A DNA stretch of 64,000 nt from assembly GCA_033763935.1 (NCBI GenBank), contig JANRJO010000024.1, positions 4,228 through 68,227 on the forward strand, in the 5' to 3' direction. The notes under the pieces were generated by a model. That model did not search any database, was not told where the DNA came from, and was given only the letters and a program-made list of their open reading frames with translations. Position numbers and translations under genes: made by a program. The DNA comes from DALYJJ01 sp033763935. Lineage in GTDB: Bacteria > Acidobacteriota > Terriglobia > Bryobacterales > Bryobacteraceae. Position 1 is the stretch's first letter, and each line of letters starts with the position of its first letter. This document shows positions 16,972 through 26,700 of the stretch, piece after piece.

Positions 16972-17771
16972 TCAATGACCCCCTTTCGCATCTCGAGCGC
17001 CTGCTTCGCCCGCGCCCGCACCACGTCCACCGCCTCCGGGTCCTCCGATACGCGCCGTAGCGCCGCGTCGGATTCCGTGCTTCGCATGTCTCGCAACAAG
17101 TCAATCAACGCCACCTGCACCAGCGGCGACTTCTCCAACGCAAGCGCCGAGGGCAGCGTGCGCCGCACCAACGGGTTCTCGCGGAAGTTCCGCAGCGCAT
17201 CCGCCGCCGCCAGCCGCACGTTCACCGTCTGGTCATGCTGCAGCGTGTACACCAGCGCCGAGAGCACTTCGGAATCCTCCGGCGCCGCGCGCACGCTGTA
17301 GGTGACACCGCGCAGCCGGTCCGATGACGATTGCTGCTGCTGCAACAACGACAGCGTCATCAGGTGCCGCATGTTCTGCAGCTCCCCGCGCAGTTGCGCC
17401 ACCTCGGGTGACGCCTGCCGCGCCGACGTCAGCACCCAACCCAATCCCAAACCCACCACAAGCATCGCCGCCGCGAGCCCGAACTGCAGCGCCGGCCCGA
17501 ACTGCCACCACGGCGCTTTCGCCTTCTTCCGCTCCGAGGCGATGCCCATCTCATAAGCCGCCAGCGTCGCCAGGAACCGGTGCTTCATCTCTGCCGACGG
17601 CTTCGGCTCCGGCAGCCGCCCCATCTCGTTCCAGAGCGAACCCAAGTGCGCCGACTCCATTTCGCAGGCCGGGCACTCCGCCGCATGCATCTCGAGTTCA
17701 GCCCGCTCTTTCGGGCTCAGCGTTCCCGCCCAAAGCTCGGGAAACCGTTCTTTGGCCTGGTCGCACGTCAT
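16968..17771 (-). CDS. Transmembrane anti-sigma factor with HEAT-like repeats
   Basis: The protein has 267 residues. The N-terminal zinc-finger anti-sigma motif is visible as HAAECPAC preceded by Cys3 (MTCDQAKERFPE). One membrane segment at about residues 98-118 (LAAAMLVVGLGLGWVL) separates it from an extracytoplasmic part. That part reads like HEAT/armadillo repeats: TLQHDQTVNVRLAAADALRN and ALEKSPLVQVALIDLLRDM. Overlaps of ATGA with the sigma factor upstream and the DUF4097 gene downstream show one operon. The cytoplasmic zinc finger would hold the ECF sigma factor; the HEAT-like domain could sense partners outside, which is inference. Confidence 0.85.
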   Translation of the reverse strand: MTCDQAKERFPELWAGTLSPKERAELEMHAAECPACEMESAHLGSLWNEMGRLPEPKPSAEMKHRFLATLAAYEMGIASERKKAKAPWWQFGPALQFGLAAAMLVVGLGLGWVLTSARQASPEVAQLRGELQNMRHLMTLSLLQQQQSSSDRLRGVTYSVRAAPEDSEVLSALVYTLQHDQTVNVRLAAADALRNFRENPLVRRTLPSALALEKSPLVQVALIDLLRDMRSTESDAALRRVSEDPEAVDVVRARAKQALEMRKGVIE

Positions 17772-18337
17772 AGCACCCTCTCTCCCGCCAACTCTCCGTA
17801 CATCCGCCCCAGGTCCCGCACGGCGCGAAACACGCGCACCTTCACGGTCCCTACCTCGCAGCCCAAGATCGCCGCGATCTGCTCGTACTTCAACTCCTGA
17901 AAGCGCGCCAGCACCAGCAACTCGCGCCGGTCAGCCGGCAGCTTATCCAGCGCCCGGCGCAGCAGGTCGATCTTCTCCGCCTTCATCAGGGCCTCCACCG
18001 GCCCGCCTTCCACCGAAGCGATCGTCTCTCCGAAACGGTCCGCCTCGTCGTCGAGCGAACGATCGGCGGTCCTCTTCGAAACCGTGTCGTTCCACGTATT
18101 GCGCGCGATCCGATACATCCACGCCACAAAGTCCTGGCCTGACTGCCAGGTGTGCCGGTACTTCAGAATGCGCAGGAACACCTCCTGCACCAGGTCTTCG
18201 CTCGCGCCGCGTTCGCCGGTGAGGCGATAGAAATAGAGGAAAAGCCGCCGCGAGTGGCGCTCGAACAGTTCACTCAACTGCCCGACATCGCCGTCGCGAA
18301 CCCGTTCCATCAACTGGTGGTCTGCCGCTGCGTTCAC
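17768..18337 (-). CDS. ECF-type RNA polymerase sigma factor
   Basis: The protein has 189 residues from GTG 18337, chosen because AGGTGG lies just before it; the frame extends to a TTG at 18370, and an ATG at 18310 is another option. Sigma region 2 is visible as RLFLYFYRLTGERGASEDLV followed by QEVFLRILKY and FVAWMYRIARN. Region 4 is visible as LPADRRELLVLARFQELKYE and then QIAAILGCEVGTVKVRVFRA. This is the RpoE-like ECF layout without an extra domain. The gene is the first of an operon with its cognate anti-sigma factor and two DUF4097 proteins. Confidence 0.9.
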   Translation of the reverse strand: MNAAADHQLMERVRDGDVGQLSELFERHSRRLFLYFYRLTGERGASEDLVQEVFLRILKYRHTWQSGQDFVAWMYRIARNTWNDTVSKRTADRSLDDEADRFGETIASVEGGPVEALMKAEKIDLLRRALDKLPADRRELLVLARFQELKYEQIAAILGCEVGTVKVRVFRAVRDLGRMYGELAGERVL

Positions 18338-18408
18338 GTTCCACCTAGCAAAACCGCTTCTGCAGACCAAGGTTACAGGGAAAATGCAGGATTCCGAAGC
18401 CTCTGGCG

Positions 18409-19890
18409 CTACTTCTCTTCCGCTACCTCGAGCCCGTTCAGGCAGGGGTAGTTGACCACCGGTTCGAAGGCGACGTGCAGCACGCCGAGGGAGTTCGGCT
18501 CAACTCCGTGGAAGACCTTGTCGGCCGCCCGAAACGCACCGCCGGCTTCGCGGAAGATGTCGAAATCACGCAGCACGACACGGCCGTTCACCAACACGTG
18601 AAAGACGCGCTTCCCCGCCCCGCCGCCGCACGCCTCCGTGCCACAGAACCACGTTTCCGCAAACCGCAGCGTCAATCGGTACCGTCCGCCCATACCCACG
18701 GGGATGACGTAGTTGAAGTTGCCATAGCGCTCGCCCTGGTAGAAGTCGGCATCCGGAGTGCCACTTACGGCGCGGTCACGCGTGACAAGCCGTCCGCCCA
18801 TCACGTAGATGTCCGGGTCCCAACTGCGCCCCTCGCGGTCGGTAAACGAGGTGTCCCGCGCCGCCAGGCGAATCGGGTTCATCCGGCCGTCGGCGCTCGG
18901 CAGCACTTCCAGGGCATTCACGAACGCGAGCCCGGAGAAGGTAGCGAAGTCGACGTGGAGTTTTCCGTCGGCAGCCGGCCGCAAGCCCCGATAGACGCGC
19001 ACATCGGCTACGCCGGGCGCGCCCGCGGTGTCAAAGAGCACGTCTACCGAGCCTCGGTACTGGCCATTAATCCTGACCTCGATCACCCGTGAGCCCTCGC
19101 CGCCGCCCCGCGGCGAACCCGCGCCCAACTCGGTCTCCGCAAAGTGAAGCCTCAGCTCGTAAAGACCTGGGTCGAGCGGGATGTCGTAACCGAACTGCGG
19201 TCCGTTGCGAACGTGGTGAAACAGGGTCTGATCCAGAGCGCGGTGAACGAACATCCGCGATGCCGGCGCCGCCCATCCGTCATGGAAATAGCGGTCGCCC
19301 GTCCAGACCCGCCCGGCACGGTCTATGTACTGCGGCTTGTCGAAGCCCGCCAGGATGCGGATGGGCGCACGGCCTGCCAACGCGGGCGCAGGGGAGGCGG
19401 GCGCAGGGGGAGAGGGCCCAGGCGCGTTGGCGATCTTGACTAACGCGAGGAAGGCAGATGCGCCCACCAGGGCCAACAACGTCGCATGAATCCAGCGGCG
19501 GGGCGATCTCGCCGGCGCTGCCACGGGCGCGCTCGCCACCTCGCGGAATTGCGGCACGTATGAGCCCGGTTCGAGCACGATCTGAATCTCGTGGTCCGCA
19601 CCCTGCTCTTCATAGAACTTGCGGAGGCGCTTGCGCAGGCGGGCCGCCTCGACGCGCACGATGGAATCGCGCCGCTTGTCGAAGTCCATCCCGCGCGCGA
19701 ACACGTCCACCGCTACGTTGTACTCGCGCAGCTCGTCCGCATCGCCGTCGAAGACCTTCTCGCACAGATAGGAGAGCAGCCGCCCCGCGTTCGAGTTGCG
19801 CTCCACCGCCCCGATCTCGAACAGCAACTGCAGTTCCGTTCGCTCCCGGTGAAAGGGCGCCGTCCGCGCATACTCGGCCCTCAGCGACAT
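18409..19890 (-). CDS. Membrane winged-helix regulator with two malectin-like domains
   Basis: The protein has 493 residues from ATG 19890. The N-terminal 110 residues match the winged-helix domain common in acidobacterial regulators (YNVAVDVFARGMDFDKRRDS, then IVRVEAARLRKRLRKFYEEQ and VLEPGSYVPQF). A Pro/Ala linker and one membrane segment (ATLLALVGASAFLALVKIA, about 135-153) follow. The outer part has two malectin/CBM57-like domains, each starting with an F(T/D)DREGRSWDPD-type or YIDRAGRVWTGDRYF motif and containing YELRLHFAETE or YRLTLRFAETW. The plan suggests a one-component ToxR-like regulator that binds a glycan outside and DNA inside. It diverges from the Oar-like receptor gene, a likely target. 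Confidence 0.8.
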   Translation of the reverse strand: MSLRAEYARTAPFHRERTELQLLFEIGAVERNSNAGRLLSYLCEKVFDGDADELREYNVAVDVFARGMDFDKRRDSIVRVEAARLRKRLRKFYEEQGADHEIQIVLEPGSYVPQFREVASAPVAAPARSPRRWIHATLLALVGASAFLALVKIANAPGPSPPAPASPAPALAGRAPIRILAGFDKPQYIDRAGRVWTGDRYFHDGWAAPASRMFVHRALDQTLFHHVRNGPQFGYDIPLDPGLYELRLHFAETELGAGSPRGGGEGSRVIEVRINGQYRGSVDVLFDTAGAPGVADVRVYRGLRPAADGKLHVDFATFSGLAFVNALEVLPSADGRMNPIRLAARDTSFTDREGRSWDPDIYVMGGRLVTRDRAVSGTPDADFYQGERYGNFNYVIPVGMGGRYRLTLRFAETWFCGTEACGGGAGKRVFHVLVNGRVVLRDFDIFREAGGAFRAADKVFHGVEPNSLGVLHVAFEPVVNYPCLNGLEVAEEK

Positions 19891-19911
19891 TCTTACGGAT
19901 ATTGACGTCCG

Positions 19912-19940
19912 ATTATCCCTCGCTGTTCCCGATTTGTCAC
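19912..19940 (-). promoter_or_regulatory. Sigma-70-type promoter of the winged-helix/malectin gene
   Basis: On the minus strand GTGACA (19940-19935) and GATAAT (19917-19912) are separated by exactly 17 bases, each one mismatch from consensus, with the -10 box 21 bases before the ATG at 19890. Confidence 0.5.
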
Positions 19941-20062
19941 CCTCTGTAACCCCTCTTTTTCCGATTGTGCGCAAAGAACTTCTCCCGTGTAGCATTACGC
20001 ACGTCTTCTTCCTGCGCCTACCATCCCTCAGCTTCCATATGAGCTCCGGGAGGTCAATCTAT

Positions 20063-23000
20063 ATGTACTTTGCGCGAATGTGCGTGATACTTCTCTGCCT
20101 CGCTTTCTCGAGCGCGTCTCTCTTTTCCCAATCGGTAAGCGGCATTCTTACTGGCACTGTCCAGGATCCCAGCGGCGCGGTCATCCCGGGCGCAGCGGTG
20201 CAGATGCGCCACGACGGTACGGGCGACACCCGCAAGGTCACCACCAACCAGGAAGGTTTCTTCAGCATTCCCGGTGTCCTCGCCGGCTCCTACACTGTCA
20301 TCGTGGAAGCGCCCGGCTTCGACCGCTGGGAGCAGAAGGCCGTCGTCTTCAACCCGGGGGATAAGCGCAACCTCGCCGAGATCCAACTGCGCGTGGCCGG
20401 CGCAACCACGCAGGCCGTCGTCATCGCCGAAGCGCCTCTCACGCCAGTAGACTCGGGCGAAGTCAGCGCCGTCATCAGCAACCGCCAGTTGCAGAATCTG
20501 TCCATCGTCGGCCGTTCGGCCACCGAGTTCATGAAGGTGCTGCCGGGCATGGCGATCAACAACGGCGAGACCCTGGTTAACCGAAACGATTTCGACGGCC
20601 AAACCGTCGGCATCAATGGCCAGGGGACGGCGGGCCGCCAAAGCGCCGTAGGCGCCTTCGCGGCGAACGGCAGCGACACGGTTCTGATTGTCTCTGACGG
20701 CGCACACGTATCCGACCCCGCTTGCAATTGCGCAACCCCGGTGAACCCGAACGCCGACATGATCCAGGAAATGAAGGTGTTGACGTCGGCCTTCGGCGCC
20801 GAAAACCCCAAGGGTCCGATCGTGGTCAACACCGTGACGAAGTCGGGCGCCAACACCTTCCATGGCGGCGGCTATTTCTACGCCCGCCACTACGCCATGA
20901 ATGCCAACAACTGGCTGAACAATAAGTCCGCCGGATACCGGGACGGAAAACACATCGATAACAAACCAGAGAGTAAGTACTATTATCCGGGCGGCAACAT
21001 CGGGGGTCCCGTCCTGATTCCCGGCACTAACTTCAACCGCAATCGCGACAAACTATTCTTCTTTACGGGCTTCGAATACTATAAGCAGGCCATACCCACC
21101 GACACGAAGCGCGCGGTGGTTCCTACCAAAGAGATGCGCGAAGGTAACTTCTCCCCGGCGCACCTTGCCTCCGCGGGAATCGATCAGGCATGGGGCTTCG
21201 GCCCGATGACGGACACGCGTTTCCCGAACGGCATCATTCCGGCAAGCCAGATGGATCCCGCGGGCCGCATCTTCATCAACCAGTACCCGATGCCCAACGT
21301 CGATCCCCGCGGCGCGGGCTCCGGCTACAACTACGTCAAGACGCTGATCGTGGACCAGAACTCCTGGCAATCCATGTCGCGCGTAGACTTGAACGCCACG
21401 GAAAGCAACAAGCTCTTCGTACGGTACAACCTCCAGAAGGAGACTCAACTTTCTCCACTCGGCATGTGGCAGGTGTTCTCGAACCAGGTGCCGTATCCCG
21501 CGGGTGTCGAAGGCAAGAACCAGAGCCAGTCGGTGTCCGGCAACTATACCCGCGTCTTCACGCCTAGCCTGGTGAACGAGTTAGTGGTCGGCTACACCTA
21601 CATTGATTTCCCGAACAAGCTGCAGGACCCGTCGAAGGTAGACCGCGAGAAGCTTGGCTATCCGTACCAAGGGGTGTTCAAAAACCAGAGCAAGATCATT
21701 CCCAACGTCAATAGCTGGGGCCTTGGCGTGGGCACCATGTACATCCCAGGCGGCTTCACGCCCAGTCTGTTCTATACGAAGAAGCTGTTCAACATCTCTG
21801 ACAACCTGATGAAGGTCTGGCGCAACCACACATTGAAGGCGGGGTTCTATCTCGAGCATTCCTCGAACAACCAGCAGGGCGGCGGCGAGGACCAGGGCAT
21901 GGTGATTTACGCTCCGTTCCAATCCGCCACGGGCAACAACTATGCGGACATGCTGCGCAGCGAGGGCTGGGTGGCGTGGGCGGAGTCTTCGGTTCAGAAG
22001 CCCCTCTTCATCGCTATGCGCCCGATCGAGTTCTACCTGCAGGACTCGTGGAAGGCCACCCGCCGGCTGACGCTCGAGTTTGGAGTGCGTTTCCAGCACA
22101 TGCCGGCAATGTACGACAAGAACAACCGCGGCTTCGCCATCTTCGACGCTGCGCGTTATTCGAATGACCCGGCGCAACTGCCGAACCGGCCCGGGGTGCT
22201 CTGGAATGCCATCGATTCGAGCGTGGCGAACTCCGGCATGGGTTCGCGCTCGCTGCTCTATTCCCCGCGCGCCGGCTTCGCCTACGATGTCTTCGGCAAT
22301 GGGAAGACGGTCGTGCGTGGCGGCTTCGGCATCTACCGCTTCTACGATGTCCTCAAGGCTTACCAGGACGCGCTCGACACGTCCCTCGGCGGACGCAGCG
22401 TGTGGCTGAGCCCGTGGGGCCTTGGCGGTCTGCAAACCAACGTGAGCGCCGTCGACGCCTACACGCCGAGCGCGACACGGTCGCAGTTGGCTGTGGTTGA
22501 CAGCACAGACGACCGCCAGCCGCTCACCTACAGCTACAACCTGACCATCTCCCAGCGGCTGAGCCGCAACTTCATCTGGGAGTCGGCCTACGTGGGCAGC
22601 AAGAGCCGCAACCTGCTCGGGCGGCGCCGGCTCAACTTCGTGCCGGTGGGCGCACTCTATGCCAATGCGGACGGACCGGAGAGTGCCAGCGAAGACAACT
22701 TCCGGCCGATGCAGAACTTCGCCCGCATCACGGAGTTCACTCACAATCGCCGTTCTAACTACAACGCCTTCCAAACGAGCTTGAATCGGCAGGGTCAGCG
22801 GCTGAACCTGATGGTGAACTATACATTCTCCAAGGCCATGGGTCATCGCGGCGGCGAAGAGAACCTCGGGCCCCTCGGGGAAACGGCTGCCTTGCGCAAC
22901 ACGTATGGCCCGCTCTCCTTCGACCGCACACACCTGATGAACTTCACTTACTCTTACGACCTGCCGGGCCTTCGCAATGGCCACGGCGTGGTGAAGGCGC

Positions 23001-23518
23001 TGGTGAACGGCTGGCAGGTGTCGGGGATCTCGCAGTTCCAGAGCGGCGTCAACCTGCAGGCGAACACCAATGCGAACTTCGCCGCCGGAGACGGACTCGC
23101 AGGCGGCATAACGGGCCGCACTATCACCGGCACGACGGACGTCGGCGCCTATCCCCGCATCGTATGCAATCCAACTAAAGGCCTCGGCGATCGCCAGTAC
23201 GCCAACGGCAATTGCTTCGCGTCGCCCAGCCGCGGCGCGAACGGCGATTACGTCTTCCCCTACCTCAAGGGCCCCAGTTTCATGAACCACGACCTGTCGT
23301 TGTTCAAGAACTTCAGCCTGAGCGAGACGCGGCGCCTGCAGTTCCGCGCCTCGGCGTTCAACTTCCTGAACCACCCTCTGTGGTCGTTCCAGGGGAACGA
23401 TGCCAACCTATATGTGAGTTGGAACGCCGACGGCACGGTCCGCAATCCGCGCTTCGGCTACGCCGACACGAAGTACGGCAACCGGGTAGTGCAACTTGCT
23501 TTGAAGTACACCTTCTGA
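20063..23518 (+). CDS. Oar-like TonB-dependent outer-membrane protein with carboxypeptidase-regulatory domain
   Basis: The protein has 1151 residues. ATG 20063 has GGGAGGT eight bases upstream; the frame is open to 19934 but those starts lack a signal. A signal peptide (MYFARMCVILLCLAFSSASL) is followed by a CarboxypepD_reg domain (about 25-110; GILTGTVQDPSGAVIPGAAV), a plug domain (about 140-270; VVNTVTKSGANTFHGGGYFY) and a large barrel ending in VVQLALKYTF. This is the layout of the Oar-like receptors greatly expanded in Acidobacteria. The ligand is unknown; uptake of oligosaccharides or peptides is typical for the group. It diverges from a malectin-domain regulator, suggesting glycan-responsive control. 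Confidence 0.9.
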   Translation: MYFARMCVILLCLAFSSASLFSQSVSGILTGTVQDPSGAVIPGAAVQMRHDGTGDTRKVTTNQEGFFSIPGVLAGSYTVIVEAPGFDRWEQKAVVFNPGDKRNLAEIQLRVAGATTQAVVIAEAPLTPVDSGEVSAVISNRQLQNLSIVGRSATEFMKVLPGMAINNGETLVNRNDFDGQTVGINGQGTAGRQSAVGAFAANGSDTVLIVSDGAHVSDPACNCATPVNPNADMIQEMKVLTSAFGAENPKGPIVVNTVTKSGANTFHGGGYFYARHYAMNANNWLNNKSAGYRDGKHIDNKPESKYYYPGGNIGGPVLIPGTNFNRNRDKLFFFTGFEYYKQAIPTDTKRAVVPTKEMREGNFSPAHLASAGIDQAWGFGPMTDTRFPNGIIPASQMDPAGRIFINQYPMPNVDPRGAGSGYNYVKTLIVDQNSWQSMSRVDLNATESNKLFVRYNLQKETQLSPLGMWQVFSNQVPYPAGVEGKNQSQSVSGNYTRVFTPSLVNELVVGYTYIDFPNKLQDPSKVDREKLGYPYQGVFKNQSKIIPNVNSWGLGVGTMYIPGGFTPSLFYTKKLFNISDNLMKVWRNHTLKAGFYLEHSSNNQQGGGEDQGMVIYAPFQSATGNNYADMLRSEGWVAWAESSVQKPLFIAMRPIEFYLQDSWKATRRLTLEFGVRFQHMPAMYDKNNRGFAIFDAARYSNDPAQLPNRPGVLWNAIDSSVANSGMGSRSLLYSPRAGFAYDVFGNGKTVVRGGFGIYRFYDVLKAYQDALDTSLGGRSVWLSPWGLGGLQTNVSAVDAYTPSATRSQLAVVDSTDDRQPLTYSYNLTISQRLSRNFIWESAYVGSKSRNLLGRRRLNFVPVGALYANADGPESASEDNFRPMQNFARITEFTHNRRSNYNAFQTSLNRQGQRLNLMVNYTFSKAMGHRGGEENLGPLGETAALRNTYGPLSFDRTHLMNFTYSYDLPGLRNGHGVVKALVNGWQVSGISQFQSGVNLQANTNANFAAGDGLAGGITGRTITGTTDVGAYPRIVCNPTKGLGDRQYANGNCFASPSRGANGDYVFPYLKGPSFMNHDLSLFKNFSLSETRRLQFRASAFNFLNHPLWSFQGNDANLYVSWNADGTVRNPRFGYADTKYGNRVVQLALKYTF

Positions 23519-23534
23519 CCCTCGACCCTTCTAC

Positions 23535-23569
23535 GGCGGCGCGTCGCAACCCGGCGCGCCGCCTTTTTT
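23535..23569 (+). terminator. Rho-independent terminator of the Oar-like gene
   Basis: GGCGGCGCG (23535-23543) pairs perfectly with CGCGCCGCC (23555-23563) across an eleven-base loop and is followed by TTTTTT at 23564-23569. It lies 16 bases after the stop codon. It is the clearest intrinsic terminator in the window. Confidence 0.9.
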
Positions 23570-23762
23570 GTCTCGCGAACGGCACCCCGGCACGAGACTC
23601 TGACCCCCGGTATCGCTGACTACTCGTGTCAAGCACCGCGAAAGAGCGCCACTCTCGTCCTGCACCTCGTCCGTAAGCATGGTGAGCCTTCGGCCCCGCC
23701 CGATGCGCGAGGCCCTTGCCCTGCCGGAGTTCGAAGTCTGCGCTACAATCGCACTTCCGCGT

Positions 23763-26700
23763 ATGACTCTTCGCTATACCCTTCTTCTGTCTCTCGCCAC
23801 CGGTGCGCTGCTGGCCCAGGAAACGGCTAAGCCACTGTGGTCGAAGCTCGAATGGCGCTCCATCGGGCCGTATCGCGGCGGGCGCGTCACCGCCGTGGCG
23901 GGCATCACGTCGCAGCCCGACGTTTACTACTTCGGGGCGACCGGCGGGGGCGTCTTCAAGACCACCGACGGCGGCGTGAACTGGACGCCCGTTTCGGACG
24001 GGCACTTCGGCACGGGTTCGGTGGGGGCGATCGGGGTGTCGGAGTCCGATCCGAACATCGTTTATGTCGGGATGGGCGAGTCGCCCATCCGCGGCAATGT
24101 CTCGCACGGCGACGGCGTCTACAAGTCGCTCGATGCCGGCAAGACCTGGAAACGGGTGGGTCTCGAGGACACGCAGCACATTGGCCGGGTGCGGGTGCAT
24201 CCGAAGAATCCGGACATCGTTTATGTCGCGGCTCTTGGTCACATCTTCGGACCCAACGAGCAGCGCGGCATCTTCCGCTCGACCGACGGCGGCAAGACCT
24301 GGCAGCGGATCCTGCATCGCAACAACGATACGGGCGCGATCGACCTTGCGATGGACCCGAGCAATCCGCGCGTGCTCTACGCCGGCTTCTGGCAGGTGAA
24401 GCGCACGCCCTATTCGCTGGAGAGCGGGGGCCCGGGCAGCGGCATCTTCAAGACCGTCGACGGGGGGGACACGTGGACGGAAATCACCCGCAATAACGGC
24501 CTGCCCAAGGGCACTATCGGCAAGATGGGGTTGGCCGTTTCGCCCCTGAACTCCGAACGCGTGTACGCGATCATCGAGGCCGAGGACGGAGGCGTGTTCC
24601 GCTCCGACGACGGCGGCACGAACTGGACGCGCGTTAATCAGAACCGCAACCTTCGCCAGCGCGCCTGGTATTACACCCGCATCTACGCTGACCCGCAGCG
24701 GGTGAACACCATCTACGTGCTGAACGTCGGCTTCTGGCGCTCCGACGACGGCGGCCGTACGTTCACCACCGTGCCGACTCCGCACGGCGACAACCACGAC
24801 TTGTGGATCGCGGGCAACAACTCCAACCGCATGGTGCAGGGCAATGACGGTGGCGCGAATGTGAGCGTAAACGGCGGCCGCACGTGGACCGAGCAGGACC
24901 AGGCCACAGCGCAGTTCTACCGCGTGACGGTGGACGACGACTTCCCTTACAACGTGTACGGCGCGCAGCAGGACAACACGACGGTGCGCACGGCAAGCCG
25001 CACGGCGGGCTTTGGGATCGGCTTCTCCGACTGGTGGCCCGTGGGCGGGTGCGAGTCAGGATGGATTGCTCCATGGCCCAAGGACTCGAACGTGGTCTAT
25101 GCGGGCTGCTACAGCGGCTATATCTCGCGCTACGACCATCGCACGCGTCAGAACCGCAACATCACCGTGTGGCCGGACAACCCCATGGGCTACGGCGCAG
25201 AGGGCATGAAGTACCGCTTCCAGTGGAACTTCCCGATTCTGTTTTCACCGCATGATCCGAACCTTCTCTACACAGCCTCGAACATCCTGTTCAAGACGAC
25301 GAACGAGGGCCAGTCGTGGGAGGCGATCTCGCCGGACCTCACGCGGAACGACAAGTCGAAGCTCGGCCCATCGGGCGGCCCGATCACGAAGGACAACACG
25401 GGCGTTGAATACTACGCGACCATCTTCACGGTTGCCGAGTCGACGCTGACGAAAGGACTGATCTGGGCCGGCACGGACGACGGTTTGGTCCACATCACGC
25501 GCGACGGCGGAAAGAAGTGGGAGAACATCACGCCCAAGGACATGCCGGAGTGGATTCAAATCAACTCCATTGAGGCCTCGCCGCACGATCCGGCGACAGC
25601 GTACGTCGCGGCCACCATGTATAAGTCCGACGACTTTCGGCCCTACCTCTACAAGACGAGCGACTACGGGCGAACCTGGAAGAAGATCGTCACGGGCATC
25701 AAGGACGACGCCTTCACCCGCGTCGTTCGCGAGGATCCGTACCGGCGCGGGCTGCTCTACGCCGGCACGGAGCTCGGCATGTACGTGTCCTTCAACGACG
25801 GCGAGCGCTGGGAGTCGCTCCAGAACAACCTGCCGGTGGTCCCCATCACGGACCTCGTCATTCACAAGCGAGATAAGGACCTGGTTGCCGCTACGCAAGG
25901 CCGCTCGTTCTGGATTCTCGACGACCTGACAGTCCTGCACCAGATGACGGACAAGGTGAGGGAAGCGAACCTGCATCTCTTCCAACCCGAAGAGGCCTAC
26001 CGCTTCGGCGGCGGGAGTTTCCGGCGCGCCGCGATGACGGTTGGCGAGAACCCGCCGGCGGGAGTGGTGGTTCACTATTGGCTCAAGAGCAAACCCAAGG
26101 AGCTGTCGATTGAGTTCCTGGACGCGGCAGGTAAGCTAGTGCGCAAGTTCTCTACCGCGGACAAGCCGGAAGAGGGCGCGGGGCAGCAGGGCGGCGGCGA
26201 CGACGAAGAGGGACCGCGCCCGGGACCGGCGGCGCGGCTGCAGCCCGTCGAGGGCCTCAACCGCTTCGTCTGGAACATGCGCTACCCGGATGCCTCGCGA
26301 TTCCCGGGACTCATCATGTGGATGGGCCCCACTACCGGGCCGCTCGCGTCACCGGGCAAGTACACCGTGAAGCTCACTGCCGACGGCGCCACCGGGCAGC
26401 AGACGTTCGTCATCAAGAAGGACCCGCGGCTTGCCACCACGCAGGAGGACTTCGACAAGCAGCTGGCTCTGCTGCTGCAGATCCGCGATAAGGTTACGCA
26501 GACGCACGACGCCGTGAAACGCATCCGCGACGTGCGCAAGCAGTTGGACGACGTGGCGGCGCGGTACAACGACCAGGCGATCACTGAGGCGGCAAAGGCG
26601 CTCGGCAAGAAGCTCAGCGGCATCGAAGAGCAGCTCTACCAGACGAAGAACCAGAGCAGCCAGGACCCGCTCAACTACCCGATTCAGCTGAACAACAAGC

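Noticed and set aside
15217..17301. Very long plus-strand open frame (694 codons) opposite the DUF481/DUF4097 genes
   Set aside because: It is the GC-rich shadow of three supported minus-strand genes; its translation is rich in His/Arg/Pro without family motifs.
21581..23374. Minus-strand open frame (597 codons) opposite the Oar-like receptor
   Set aside because: No recognisable domain; the opposite strand is a full receptor with signal peptide and C-terminal barrel strand.
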